Positions 35,800 to 45,654 of a stretch of DNA of 64,000 nucleotides are shown piece after piece. A program made the position numbers and the translations under genes. How positions within the stretch are numbered: the first letter of the stretch is position 1; every line of letters begins with the position of its first letter. Below the pieces are notes generated by a model. That model was given only the letters and a program-made list of their open reading frames with translations. It searched no databases and was not told where the DNA came from. The DNA is from Loxodes magnus (lineage: Eukaryota > Ciliophora > Karyorelictea > Loxodida > Loxodidae), in contig CAMPDV010001605.1 of assembly GCA_946699065.1 (NCBI GenBank), positions 42,291-106,290 of the forward strand, read 5' to 3'.

Positions 35800-36517
35800 G
35801 GAGGACTTTCAACCTCGTGTTCACAGGACCAGTTTGATAGCCTGGCTGGAGCCAGCTTCCTTCAGAACTCTTTCTTCAGTCACCTTGGATTGCGTACCAC
35901 TTCGGTTTGTAGATTTGACCTCCTGACGGATAAAATTAGTTACAGAATTTTCGTCTAATCTTATCCTAATATTAGTACTATTATTTTTCTTATTATTTTC
36001 TATTCCAGTACTACTATTTAATTAATTTCAATTTCTAACATTGTCTATATTTATGTCCAGTTTGTTTGCATACAAAACATCTTGGTTTATTCCTAATTCA
36101 TTTCTTGTCTGGACTCCTCGGTAACGTAGTAGCTCCTTCTATGTCCATTGGATCTTGAATTGTCCTAACTTTGAATTCCTACTACTGTTGCTACTTGCTG
36201 TTCTCTTCAAGCACAGTTGTTCTCTGCCGCAGCAATCCCATTTCCCTGAAGAAAGTGTTTAGCTCTCGATCGTAGACTTCCCAGAAGCTTTCCTTGAGCT
36301 CAGTAACTTGATTTTTTAGAGCTCTATTCTCTAATCGTAGCCTCTTTACTTCCTCCTTCAGGTCAGCGAATGCGACTAAAATTTATGCCTGTTCTTCCTG
36401 GAACTATGGCATCGCAAACTCTCGCACGGCTGCTGCTTCTTGCGTCTCCAGCACCTTTCTAGGTCCTTCCTCTTCAGTTGGTGTCATCGGGGTAGCCTTT
36501 TGGCGCTTTTGTCCCAT
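35800..36517 (-). pseudogene. ORF1/Gag-like protein, nearly intact, C-terminal frame break
   Basis: ATG 36517 (MGQKRQKATPMTPTEEEG) opens a frame with AAAVREFAMP, a strong coiled coil (LKEEVKRLRLENRALKNQV), a Gln-rich stretch, and the knuckle at 36038-36079, CFVCKQTGHKYRQC, a perfect CX2CX4HX4C. The block FCNQFYPSGGQIYKPKWY follows. The C-terminal part related to the 12k element (EERVL, then WTRGWKSSKF) lies in another phase, so one or two bases were lost near 35,880. One TGA is Trp just before the knuckle (KKWIRNK). Third-position GC is far higher than in the host LRR genes, which suggests a young or foreign element. No reverse transcriptase is present. Confidence 0.75.
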
Positions 36518-36755
36518 CTTTTAGGTTGGTCCGGAAGTTCCTAGTTGAGTTTATTATTCTTGAAGGTTTTGAGAAGAAGATTATTTCTAGGAAGAAGATA
36601 TGTGAGTTAAAGATGAGGGTTTTTATTTTTTCTCCCCTTTTTAGGAGGTATAAAAGCCTTTCTCGAACCCTTCTACCATTTTTATCCTCGTGTCTGACCT
36701 ATTTCAAAAGCATTTCATTACATTTTTTTAATTTGATATTCTAAAAAGAGGTAAA
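36518..36755 (-). other. Leader of the ORF1 element
   Basis: About 235 bp between the 5' end of the element and its ATG. It contains AATAGGTCAGACACGAGG, which recurs as AATAGGTCAGACAC at the head of the next element (35,745) and as AATAGGTCAGA inside the 3' parts of the 18k and 60k copies. GC is higher than the flanks. No reading frame with a family match is seen. Confidence 0.45.
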
Positions 36756-37119
36756 TAATTTATAGATTCTATACAAAATATATTCAAGAAAATTGACTAA
36801 GAAGATCAGAAAAATATCTTGTTTGTATTATTTCTATTAGAGTCATTAAATAATAAATCTACTCACGCTAAGATTAGAACTACAAAAATTCAAAATTTAT
36901 AAAGTAATAATAAATAAATCATTCTAAGCATATATTTTAATTATTTTGCTTTCAAATTTTATATTTCCTTAATAATAATTTTATTTAAAATTAATAAAAT
37001 ATGAATAAAAAAATATCTAAAAATACAGAAAATTAAAAAAATTAAGGCTTAATAATTTGAAAAATTTAAAATAAGAAAAAGTGTTATTTAATATATTTAA
37101 GTTAACTTTCTAAAGCTTA
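36756..37119. other. AT-rich intergenic DNA
   Basis: Nothing recognised; it is the 3' flank of the LRR pseudogene. Confidence 0.5.
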
Positions 37120-38922
37120 TCTTATTTCAAAATCTACTTCATTGTATTCTTGATAGATATAATAATCATAAAAGTTTATTTTAATTTTTCTAAATTTCTG
37201 CTTCAGTTCTTGTAATAATTATTCTTATATAAGCCTACAATCATTTAGATATAATTCTTTTAAAACTTTGTATAATGGAAAGTCTTTACCATATTCATCT
37301 TAAATAGGAAAAGCTTCTTATGTTATTTTTTAATTCTTTTATAAGCTTAAAAATGTTAATCTTTGCTTATTTTTTATTATTTCAATCACATCATCATTTT
37401 ACAAATGGCAGTTGTCAAGACTTAATCTTCTTAATTTTTATATTTGAGTAATTTCTTGTAATCAATTTTCACCTTTAACTAAACAATCAGATAAATGAAA
37501 GCTTTATAAAGATTGGCAACTTTCTCTTATAATCGTTAAAGTTTCTTTACTAATTTATATTATTTTAAGTCATATATGAGTGCATTTTCTACAATTTTAG
37601 AATATTACCTATAAGTGTTCGTCTAAATCTACTTTATTTTGTTTTATTATTATCGCTTTTAAATTTTTTCCATATAATCCTATTAATTTATAATCTTCCT
37701 TTTATAATTAATCCAAACTATCTAGATCTATTTTCTCTAAATTAGAGGAGTTTTATAGCAATTACTCTAACTTTATTTTATTAAAGTTCTTACAATCACT
37801 TAATCTAACCTGTTATAGACTTGGAAATTATAAAGAGAAAAAGTTGAAATATACTTAAGAGGAGAATGAAACTTTTTAAAGATCTAAAATTTTAATTTAT
37901 CTAGTGTTTATTTTATTTAACAGTGAATCTGATAAATTTTGCAGGCATCTTAGTCTTATTTATTTTAAATTAGGACATAAATGGATAAATTAATGATTTT
38001 AATTATTATCATTTATATTAATATTCTCAATCTAATTTCCTTTTTATTGTAGATATTGCATCAGAATATTAGTATTCAAATTACTGCTATTTATTTACAA
38101 CTCTTTTAGTTTCAAATGTAGACAGTAGTCTAATAAAAACTAGCCAATTATGTTATCTGAGGAATATATTTCTATGCTTTCTAAGCTTGTTAAACTTTCT
38201 AGAAAGGCTAAATTTTTATCTTTCATCTCTATAAAAAAAAGATTCAACATTTTTAGATTTTTGCATAGAGAAATATCTGGTAATTTTATGCTCTTTAAAG
38301 GTCATTTCCATAAGTCAAGTTCTTCTATCATATTTTAATTTCTATTATAACTTATTTACTCTTTTAGTATAAATTAATCATTTAATTTCTTTTGTAATTA
38401 TGAGCATATATTATTAGACAAATCTTATGCATCAATTATTAAACTCTTCGCATATGAATGAGTCAATTATCTTAAAGCTCATTCTATTTTATTTTTTATA
38501 TATTTTATATCTCTTTCTTAATATTTTTTTATAACTAAAGTTTTATAACTAAATTTAAACTAATAGAAGTATTTGCTAGTCTTCTGTAGATTACATATTT
38601 CTCTATTTTTTAGAAAATTTACTATTATATCTAAAATATTTCTATTTTTTAATATCCTATTATACTTTTCATTCTATGTTTTTTCATTTAAGTTTGCATT
38701 TTCTTAGGTAGTCATTCCTAGTTATCATTGATTAAAATTTTAGATAATTTATTCATCTAACTAAGTTAGTTGACATGCCTAGCAAATTACTAGCTCTTAA
38801 TATTTTTTAGTTTAACATTCTATTGAATAGTTTTCCACTTAAGAAAAATTATTCTCTGTTTCTTACTTGTATGTTTAAATTTTGTTGCATTTACAGCAGA
38901 TTAGGTTGTGGCTTTACTCCAT
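37120..38922 (-). pseudogene. Short-form LRR gene with frameshift and lost stop
   Basis: ATG 38922 begins MEQSHNLICCKC; both CxxC pairs are kept (CCKC and CQAC). The frame runs through NFLKNREICNLQ and LDLWKWP (the second Trp is TGA at 38302-38304). It breaks in the T-run of LNLFL, where one base is missing compared with 15909-17708, and resumes as EMKDKNLAFLESL in the shifted phase. At the end DFE is followed by ATAAGA instead of TTATGA, so the usual stop is gone. Part of it (37.39-38.1k) is duplicated at 27.85-28.6k. The T-run break could be a sequencing error, but the lost stop cannot be explained that way. Confidence 0.75.
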
Positions 38923-39858
38923 TTATAATAAACTAAAAAGTGTGGAAATAAATAAATAAAGATTATAAAATAAATAAATTATGTTGCTAGTATTTTCTTT
39001 TATCATTATAACATAATTTATTTATCTTATAACTATTAACTTATTTATTATATCTTTATATTCATTTTTTAAGATCAATTAAATTAAATTTAAACTAAAA
39101 GAGATTTTTAATGTCTTTAGTTTCAAGAGTTGCTTCCTTCAATTATAGATTTAGTAAATGGCTTTAATTTTTTTTTAATATTGTCTTGATTTCATAATTT
39201 TTCTTCAATTTCTCCTATTTTCTACTAATCTTTAACTTCTTCCTTTCTTGCCATCTCCATTTCTAGAATCTTATTCCTTTTTTTATTATATTTTACTCTA
39301 TTTCTTTAAATCCATTATTTGCTTTATTTTCCTATCTTTATTACAATTATTTAAAATTATGTTAAACGAATAATTTTATAAAGCAAAATATAACAAAAAA
39401 TTATCTGCTTCTTTACTTAGAAAAAAATAGATAGTAAAAATAAAAAATAGATAATTAATAAATTAATCTAAATAAACCATAAAAGTAAAAATAGAAAGAA
39501 AAATAAAAGGGAAATATATTTTAAATAGAACTATCTATTAATACTTATAAGCTCAGGAAAGTAAATCATATTTTTTATTAATTGAATAAATAGCATTAAA
39601 TCACTTTAAAAAGGTATATAAAACTATTATAACTATAAAATAAAATATCATCTAAGAAATAAAAAACTTCTCCAACAAAATTAATAATTAGCAAAGCATT
39701 TCTAACGATTTCTATTTGCTATCAATGAAAAACTAGAAGTTAACATAAAAAGTTAAAGAACCTAAATAAATAACATAATCGTTTAAGATATAAATTAACA
39801 AATTGTTGAATAATTAGAACCCTTAGCATGAAATTAACTAATAGACATTTCTTAAGAA
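38923..39858. other. LRR-gene 5' flank and AT-rich DNA
   Basis: The first 120 bp carry the conserved family flank (AATAAAGATTATAAAATAAATAAATTATG and TTGCTAGTATTTTC). This recurs upstream of the LRR genes at 17.75k, 54.3k and 58.95k and is an uninterrupted version of the site occupied by the ORF1 element at 17.79k. The frame of the next gene is also open upstream of its ATG, from about 39,735, so its true start may lie here. Confidence 0.5.
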
Positions 39859-40719
39859 ATGGGAAGGAAAATTAATCTAATTGAAATGAATTTAAGAAAA
39901 AATTTGGACAAGAGAATCAGCTAATAGAGCACACCTAGCTCAACTAACAATTTAATCTAGAACTAAAAGAAAAATAGAATCCGTCTTATAGCTTCATTCC
40001 TTAAAAAAGAAAAATTAGTAGTTAGCATTGCAAAAATATGGACATAAGATAGAATTGTGATATAGATTTAGATAAAAATCAAATTAAGAAACGAAAAGAG
40101 AAATTTAAAGCCTTTTCAATCTTTATTGCGCGCAAGTAGAAAATTATATTAAAAAAAATTTGAGCCATATTTAGAAGCTCCTAAAATTATGGATGCCCTA
40201 TGAAGATTTGAGACATGATAGTATGATATTGATTTCAAAGCTTTATAAATAGGAGAAAATAAACAAGTCATAAGAATTTAGATCCTGAAAGACCAGAGGA
40301 ATACGACATCGAAATATACTGAGAATTAAAGACTTCTTCAAATTCAAATTTGTGGTAAACCAAATAAAGGTAAGGCCACTCTAATATATTATAAGATTAA
40401 GATATAGCAGTAGTATAAAAGCTTGGAGCTTTAAGAGATATATAGAATGTAAAATATTATTTAAAAGATTTCTATTAATAAAATTTAAATTAATTATCTA
40501 GCAAGCAACTATAAAGTGGTAATTATAACAAATTTATAATATACTCCCTATATTTTATTTTCTAAAGATACAGAAGATTTTTTGCACTAGAATTATATAT
40601 AAAAGTTTATTTATACTAAATTTTACCTGAAATTTATACCCATAAACAAAATAAAAATTTTTCAGGATATTCAAAAAATAAAAAAAAGATAATTTTAAAT
40701 GAAAAATAATAAATAAATA
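39859..40719 (+). CDS. Orphan protein of unknown function
   Basis: A frame read with TAA/TAG as Gln stays open from before ATG 39859 (MGRKINLIEMNLRKNL) to a TGA at 40720-40722, some 287 codons. It looks like protein, not AT noise: LIASFLKKEKLVVSIAKIW, FEPYLEAPKIMDALW, YDIDFKALQIGENKQ and NYLASNYKVVIITNL. Two internal TGA codons fall in ALWRFETWQYD. I recognise no domain and no paralogue in the window. The TGA that ends it is the first base triplet of a repeat-A insertion, so the natural end may be earlier or lost. Start and end are both uncertain. Confidence 0.45.
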
Positions 40720-40972
40720 TGATTATAGAGCTCGTAGCACCTCTTTTGTATGCAGTTCTTTCTATTTTAGTATTAAAAATTTTTTCTCATACTTCATGTT
40801 GTCATTAATACCGCCTAATGAGTAACGTTAGCTTCTTCAAATGAAATTTTTTTATTAAAAATTATTCTTGACCCAAATGCTCCAGTATTCTTCGTGGTAC
40901 TTCTAGTTCTAGACCATTCGCAATGCAGTTTACACTGCACCAGATTACCTACTAGTTCTCCCAACTTCGGCC
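40720..40972 (-). repeat. SINE-like repeat A, short form
   Basis: On the minus strand it starts near 40,972 (GGCCGAAGTTGGGAGAACTAG) and has TAGGTAATCTGG and the perfect palindromic hairpin GCAGTGTAAACTGC. It ends GAGGTGCTACGAGCTC then TATAATCATATTTATTT. It lacks the central GC-rich segment, like the copy at 20.6k. It directly abuts the 3' end of the orphan gene. Confidence 0.7.
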
Positions 40973-42134
40973 AATATTCATATTTTATATTATTTAATAA
41001 TCAATATGGCAATCAACTTCATTATTTTTCAACATTCTATAGATAAATTTTATTAAAGCAAGTTTATTACTTTATATTGCAATCATTTTACAAACTAAAG
41101 ACAAATTAAAAGTTACTAAAATAAAAATTTTAACATTTTATTAGCAAAAGATATTTCATTAAATCTTATAGCAATTAATTCATTTTGCTAAATATTATGT
41201 TTTCTTTATTTTGGTACTAAATCAAAAGTTTAGATATATAGATTATAATTGTAGTATTAAAAAATTATTAGAATACTTACAATAATTAAAAAGGCAAATA
41301 TATAATAGAATAAATAAATGAAAATAGCTATGTATAACCATTTATTTAATGATTAATCCATTAAAAATAATAAATTATGCATGTATAAATTAGAATAATT
41401 AAATATTACTTTAGCTTTTAATTATTAATATTAAAATATCTGAAAATAAAGTTATATTTCTTAAATCTAAACGAACTTATATTCAACACCAAATTGCTAG
41501 TATCTTAGAAAAATACTTAAGTTATTCCTCTTTTTAATTAAATTTAATTATAAGCTAAAAGAGACTAAAAAGAGCAAAATAATATATTTCTTTTGATATT
41601 TTTAGATTAGATTAATATCTTAGAAATTTATATAATTTTATTATGTGAAATTAAAATTTTCTAGAAAGGAATTTCTATAAAAGCTTGAAACTACATTTTT
41701 AAAGCATCAATATTTTCTATCAAAATATTAAAAAAGTAATAAACTTTTCAATTATTTAGCTAGTTAGTTATTTATTGAACTTCTGCATTTATTTTAATTT
41801 TTTCTCCTAATTATAATTATTTAGTTAAAATTTAAATTGAGACAAATATTCAAATTTACTAGTAATAAAAGAGAGATTTAAAAAAAGTATCACTATGAAT
41901 AGCTTTAACTCATTTCAAATTTAGAAATTTCGATAACATTTTAGGATTTAAAATTTATAGAAAATTTTGAATAGAGAGTACTTATCAAATACAATTTTAA
42001 TCCATAACTGTTGAATTGAAAAAATTTAAGTAAATAAATAGGAATCGAAACGGAACATAATTTAATACAAAAATCTTTATTTATTTAAAGCAAAAGTTAC
42101 TTTATGAAAATAATAATTATATTTATAAAAAAAA
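40973..42134. other. AT-rich intergenic DNA
   Basis: No recognisable gene or repeat. Confidence 0.5.
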
Positions 42135-42395
42135 TATCGCTTGATGAGCTCATAAGGATATTTAAAGGTTTAATATTCAGCAGTATATAATGCGACTGAT
42201 TGACATTATATACAAGAGTGAGTGGAAAATATTATTCAAGTTCGAAAGCGTAAAATTTATTGGGCTATCACCTTTAGCGATTGAAATTAGATTCTCTGCT
42301 AGTAAAACTTTTTATAAGTGGGTTAAAATTTCACCACTGAGTAACAAAAAAAGTATCGTCTGCTAAGTCCATAAGGATACTTATAGGTTTCAAAA
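42135..42395. repeat. Repeat with two similar 35-bp ends
   Basis: The blocks at 42,138-42,171 and 42,358-42,391 share ATCG...CATAAGGATA, then TTTAAAGG or TTATAGG and TTT. Between them lies a GC-richer stretch with AGCGATTGAAATTAG. It looks like a SINE-type element or a dimer of one. No other copy was found in the window. Confidence 0.4.
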
Positions 42396-43064
42396 AATAA
42401 AGAAAATCGGAAATATTATTCGATTAATCAAATTTCTTAAAGAAAATATTTATTTAATAAATTTAATTTAAAGGTTATTTTATTTCACAGCATTATGATT
42501 TATTAGTTAGTTATTATAATAACTTAAATTATAAGAACTGTGAAATCATTTCATTATAGTTAAATTAAGAAAATTGAAAGTTCATTTAAAAAGAATATAA
42601 AGAAAGGAAATAAATTTATATTATTTGATTTAGTTAAATATTTGTTTAGTTATAATTCAAAAATAAATCTGTTTGACTCTAGTACTTCAAGGTATAAAGC
42701 ATTAGTAAAGCATTTAATAAGCAAAACTCCATAAAACTTATTCTATCATTAACTCTAATATTTAAGAAAATTTAACTTCTAAACTTGCTATATTTTTGAC
42801 TTATTATGCGTTTATGAAAAGAAAGTTCTAATGAAGATATCTAAAAGTTTTTAAATTAAAAATATTATTAACATTCTTAAAAGAGCAAGAATAAAATTTA
42901 AAAGGAAGATATAAATAATCAAATAAAAGCTAAATGAAATTATACATTTTAAACTTTATTAATCTTTTTAATAAATACTCTTCAATTTGTGAAGGAAGAT
43001 TAATAATAATTATCACTTTGTATAAGAAATTTAGAATAAATAGGATATTTGCTTATTAAAATAA

Positions 43065-43148
43065 GCATGTGTGGCCGAGCGGTCCAAGGCGCTAGACTCA
43101 AGTTCTAGTGGGAGAAATCCCGCGTGAGTTCAAATCTCACCGCATGCA
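43065..43148 (+). tRNA. tRNA-Leu (anticodon CAA)
   Basis: An 84-nt class II tRNA with a long variable arm (TGGGAGAAATCCCGC). The acceptor is GCATGTG/CGCATGC, the anticodon stem CTAGA/TCTAG with loop CTCAAGT, and the T arm GTGAG-TTCAAAT-CTCAC. A short T4 run follows after two bases. No intron is present. Confidence 0.94.
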
Positions 43149-43559
43149 TTTTACTTATATATATTTTTCTTTAATGGCTATTTTAGTTCTATATCTTATG
43201 AAAATTATATCAATTAATTATTTTATTTTTTACTTTTAAAGAGTTTTTATCATTAGTTTGATATTTTTACTTGAATGATACAAAATAAATTAACTAAAAT
43301 TTAAGAATATTCTACTTTAAACATTTGTTTGGTGTTATTTGAAATAGCTTAAAAAATAAAAAAATATACTTCCTATTAAATGTTTTCCTTAGTAAACTTT
43401 TTCTTAAAGCTAACTAGGTATGAAATTTTCTCCTTTAAACTATAAACATAATAATATTTTCTATAGAACTACTACTTCTAAACTTAAATTTTTGAATACT
43501 TAAATAGATTATAATAATAATATCTTAAGGAGCTATAAAAATCAGAAAATCTCCTTATA
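43149..43559. other. AT-rich intergenic DNA
   Basis: Nothing recognised. Confidence 0.5.
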
Positions 43560-44120
43560 TATAATTTTTTTATTTTTTAACTAAAAAACATAAAAAACCT
43601 TTAAACAGATTTATAAAGGAATTTCTCTTTATTATGATGAAGAAACTCTAAAGCCAGATCATAAAATTGAAATATTAATGAAGGTATAAAAATTATTTTA
43701 AATATTGCTTCCTCTTTTATTTCTAAGCAACCTTAAAAATACTTATCAATATTTAAAGCTTGCAAGAATTTGACTATATCAAGGATTTGAAATAACTTAG
43801 AGAATGCATAAATAATCTTTTTTTTAAATATAACAGTTATAAGCGAAGATTATCCTAAAATTTCATCTTATCTAATATCAAACTCTTTTTGCTACAAGAT
43901 AGCAATAACCAATCCACCTCTTAAATATTCATTATGATAAATATAAAATATAGGGACATTTACATCTTTCACCTTTATAAATTATATCTACTAATATTTA
44001 AATTCCAGCATATAGTGAAATTCTTAAGTATTTTCTTCATAATAATTTCTGAACTCAAATTAAATTATTTTTGGACTTAATATTTATTGTTTTCTTATTC
44101 CTTTATTTTAAAATAATAAT
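43560..44120 (+). other. Possible coding stretch, unassigned
   Basis: One plus-strand frame reads like protein (GISLYYDEETLKPDHKIEIL, LPLLFLSNLKNTYQYLKLA, NIHYDKYKIQGHLHLSPL). No start codon, domain or paralogue could be assigned. The base composition is only slightly less AT-rich than the neighbours. I list it as a lead, not as a gene. Confidence 0.25.
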
Positions 44121-44369
44121 TTGAAATACTAAAATATAATCGAAAGCTAGCATTATTATTTATTATACATTGTGATTTACTCTTTTTTCTTTAATTAAAA
44201 TAGCTTAAAATTATGAGAATCTTATTAAATTTTTATTGAAAAGCTTTAAGCAGATTTTAGTTAATAAAAATTAAAAAAATTGATTCTGCAATTTAAGTTT
44301 TTTGCTACTTAAATAAAATTTAAGTTATCAGCTAATTGAGTAATCTATTATCGAATTTAAATATTTTTC

Positions 44370-45160
44370 AACCCCTAATCAGCTGCACTCAAATTTCCTT
44401 TCTTTATTTCATATAACCATATATCTCCTGAGTTAAAAAAATCCCATTATACAATAGTTTTGGAATGCTCGAGAGAATTCTTCCAATTTGTCTCCCTGGT
44501 TTATCATTTATTTGAAATCATAAGCAAAAGTTCTATCTAAATTTCCTCTACTATATCATATTAAGCAGCTTTCTTCTTTCTTAGAATAAGTGGCACTTTA
44601 AGAATTTTTATCCATAAGGTAATCCTCTAATTATACTTATTTCTAATTTAAATTAAATAAGTGTAAATTTTATTTTGACATTACTGTTATCATAAGTGAA
44701 TCTCCAAAATAATAAAAATTTTCATTAGTTAAGTGAAATCCAAAAGTTCTCGAAGCAATTAGAAAATCATAAAAGCAAGAGGTTAATTTTAATGTTTTCA
44801 AGTTATAAACCTCTTACCTGACATCTTCTCCTCATATAATTAAACTAAGGTATTATCATTGAATATAGTTATATAATGATTTCTACTAAAAGAATTGTCA
44901 AATTTTTTTGAATTGATCATGTTCTATCTAAAGAAAGGTGGATATATAGGAAGATTTTCTTACTCTTAAAATGGTTGTAAATTATCTTTTATATATCAGC
45001 GTAATAATTATTCCTTTAAGTTCTGAGATATTATTTTCTGTAGAATTTGTTAATAAGCACTTCTAAAATTGAAGGAAGATAAAGTATTTGATAATTAATA
45101 TATTTTTTATTTAATTATGTTAATAATTTTTCTTTGAATCCATTTCCGTGAAAAAACCAT
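44370..45160 (-). pseudogene. Kelch-repeat gene, frameshifted paralogue
   Basis: Minus-strand pieces follow the kelch gene at 14355-15329 block by block: SFSRNHYITIFNDN, IIWGEDVRQEVYNLKTLKLTS, ASRTFGFHLTNENFYYFGDS, CLIWYSRGNLDRTFAYDFKQM and GDIWLYEIKKGN. They lie in at least two phases, with a break before the first GG block and another after EEFSR. The CLIW Trp is TGA, as in the intact gene. A possible start is ATG 45160, but the N-terminal 80 residues do not match. It lies between the unassigned frame at 43.6k and a RING-LRR pseudogene. Confidence 0.65.
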
Positions 45161-45654
45161 AATTAATTTAGAAATGAAATATTGTGATCTTAATATCCTT
45201 GATAAAATTATATTAATTTAGCTTGAACTTAATTATTTTTTGTTAGATATTTTTCTTAAATAATAGATATTAATATTAGTTAATAATGATATGAGAAATG
45301 CACTATATTATATGTATAAAATTAATTTAGAATTTGGTTTTGAACTTTTTTGTAAACTTTTTATGAAAAAGACTTCCTTCATAACTATAAAATTTCTTGG
45401 TATTTTTTTGTTAATGCTAAATTTATTTTCCTCATATCATTGAAGTTTTTTTGCCCATCATATTCAGAAATATGACTAAAATGGCGAAAATTTTATATCT
45501 TTTAAAAGTAACAATTAGTCTTAATTTTTTAAGAAATGTATAATTTATTTTAAGCAAATTGCTAATTTTTTATGAAATATACTTGTTTAGAATAAATAAG
45601 ATTAATATATTCTTTAGATTAATAAAAAATTTATATAGTTACACTCTTTTTTCT

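Noticed and set aside
36526-36744. A 72-codon plus-strand frame
   Set aside because: It is antisense to the leader of the ORF1 element and has no counterpart elsewhere.
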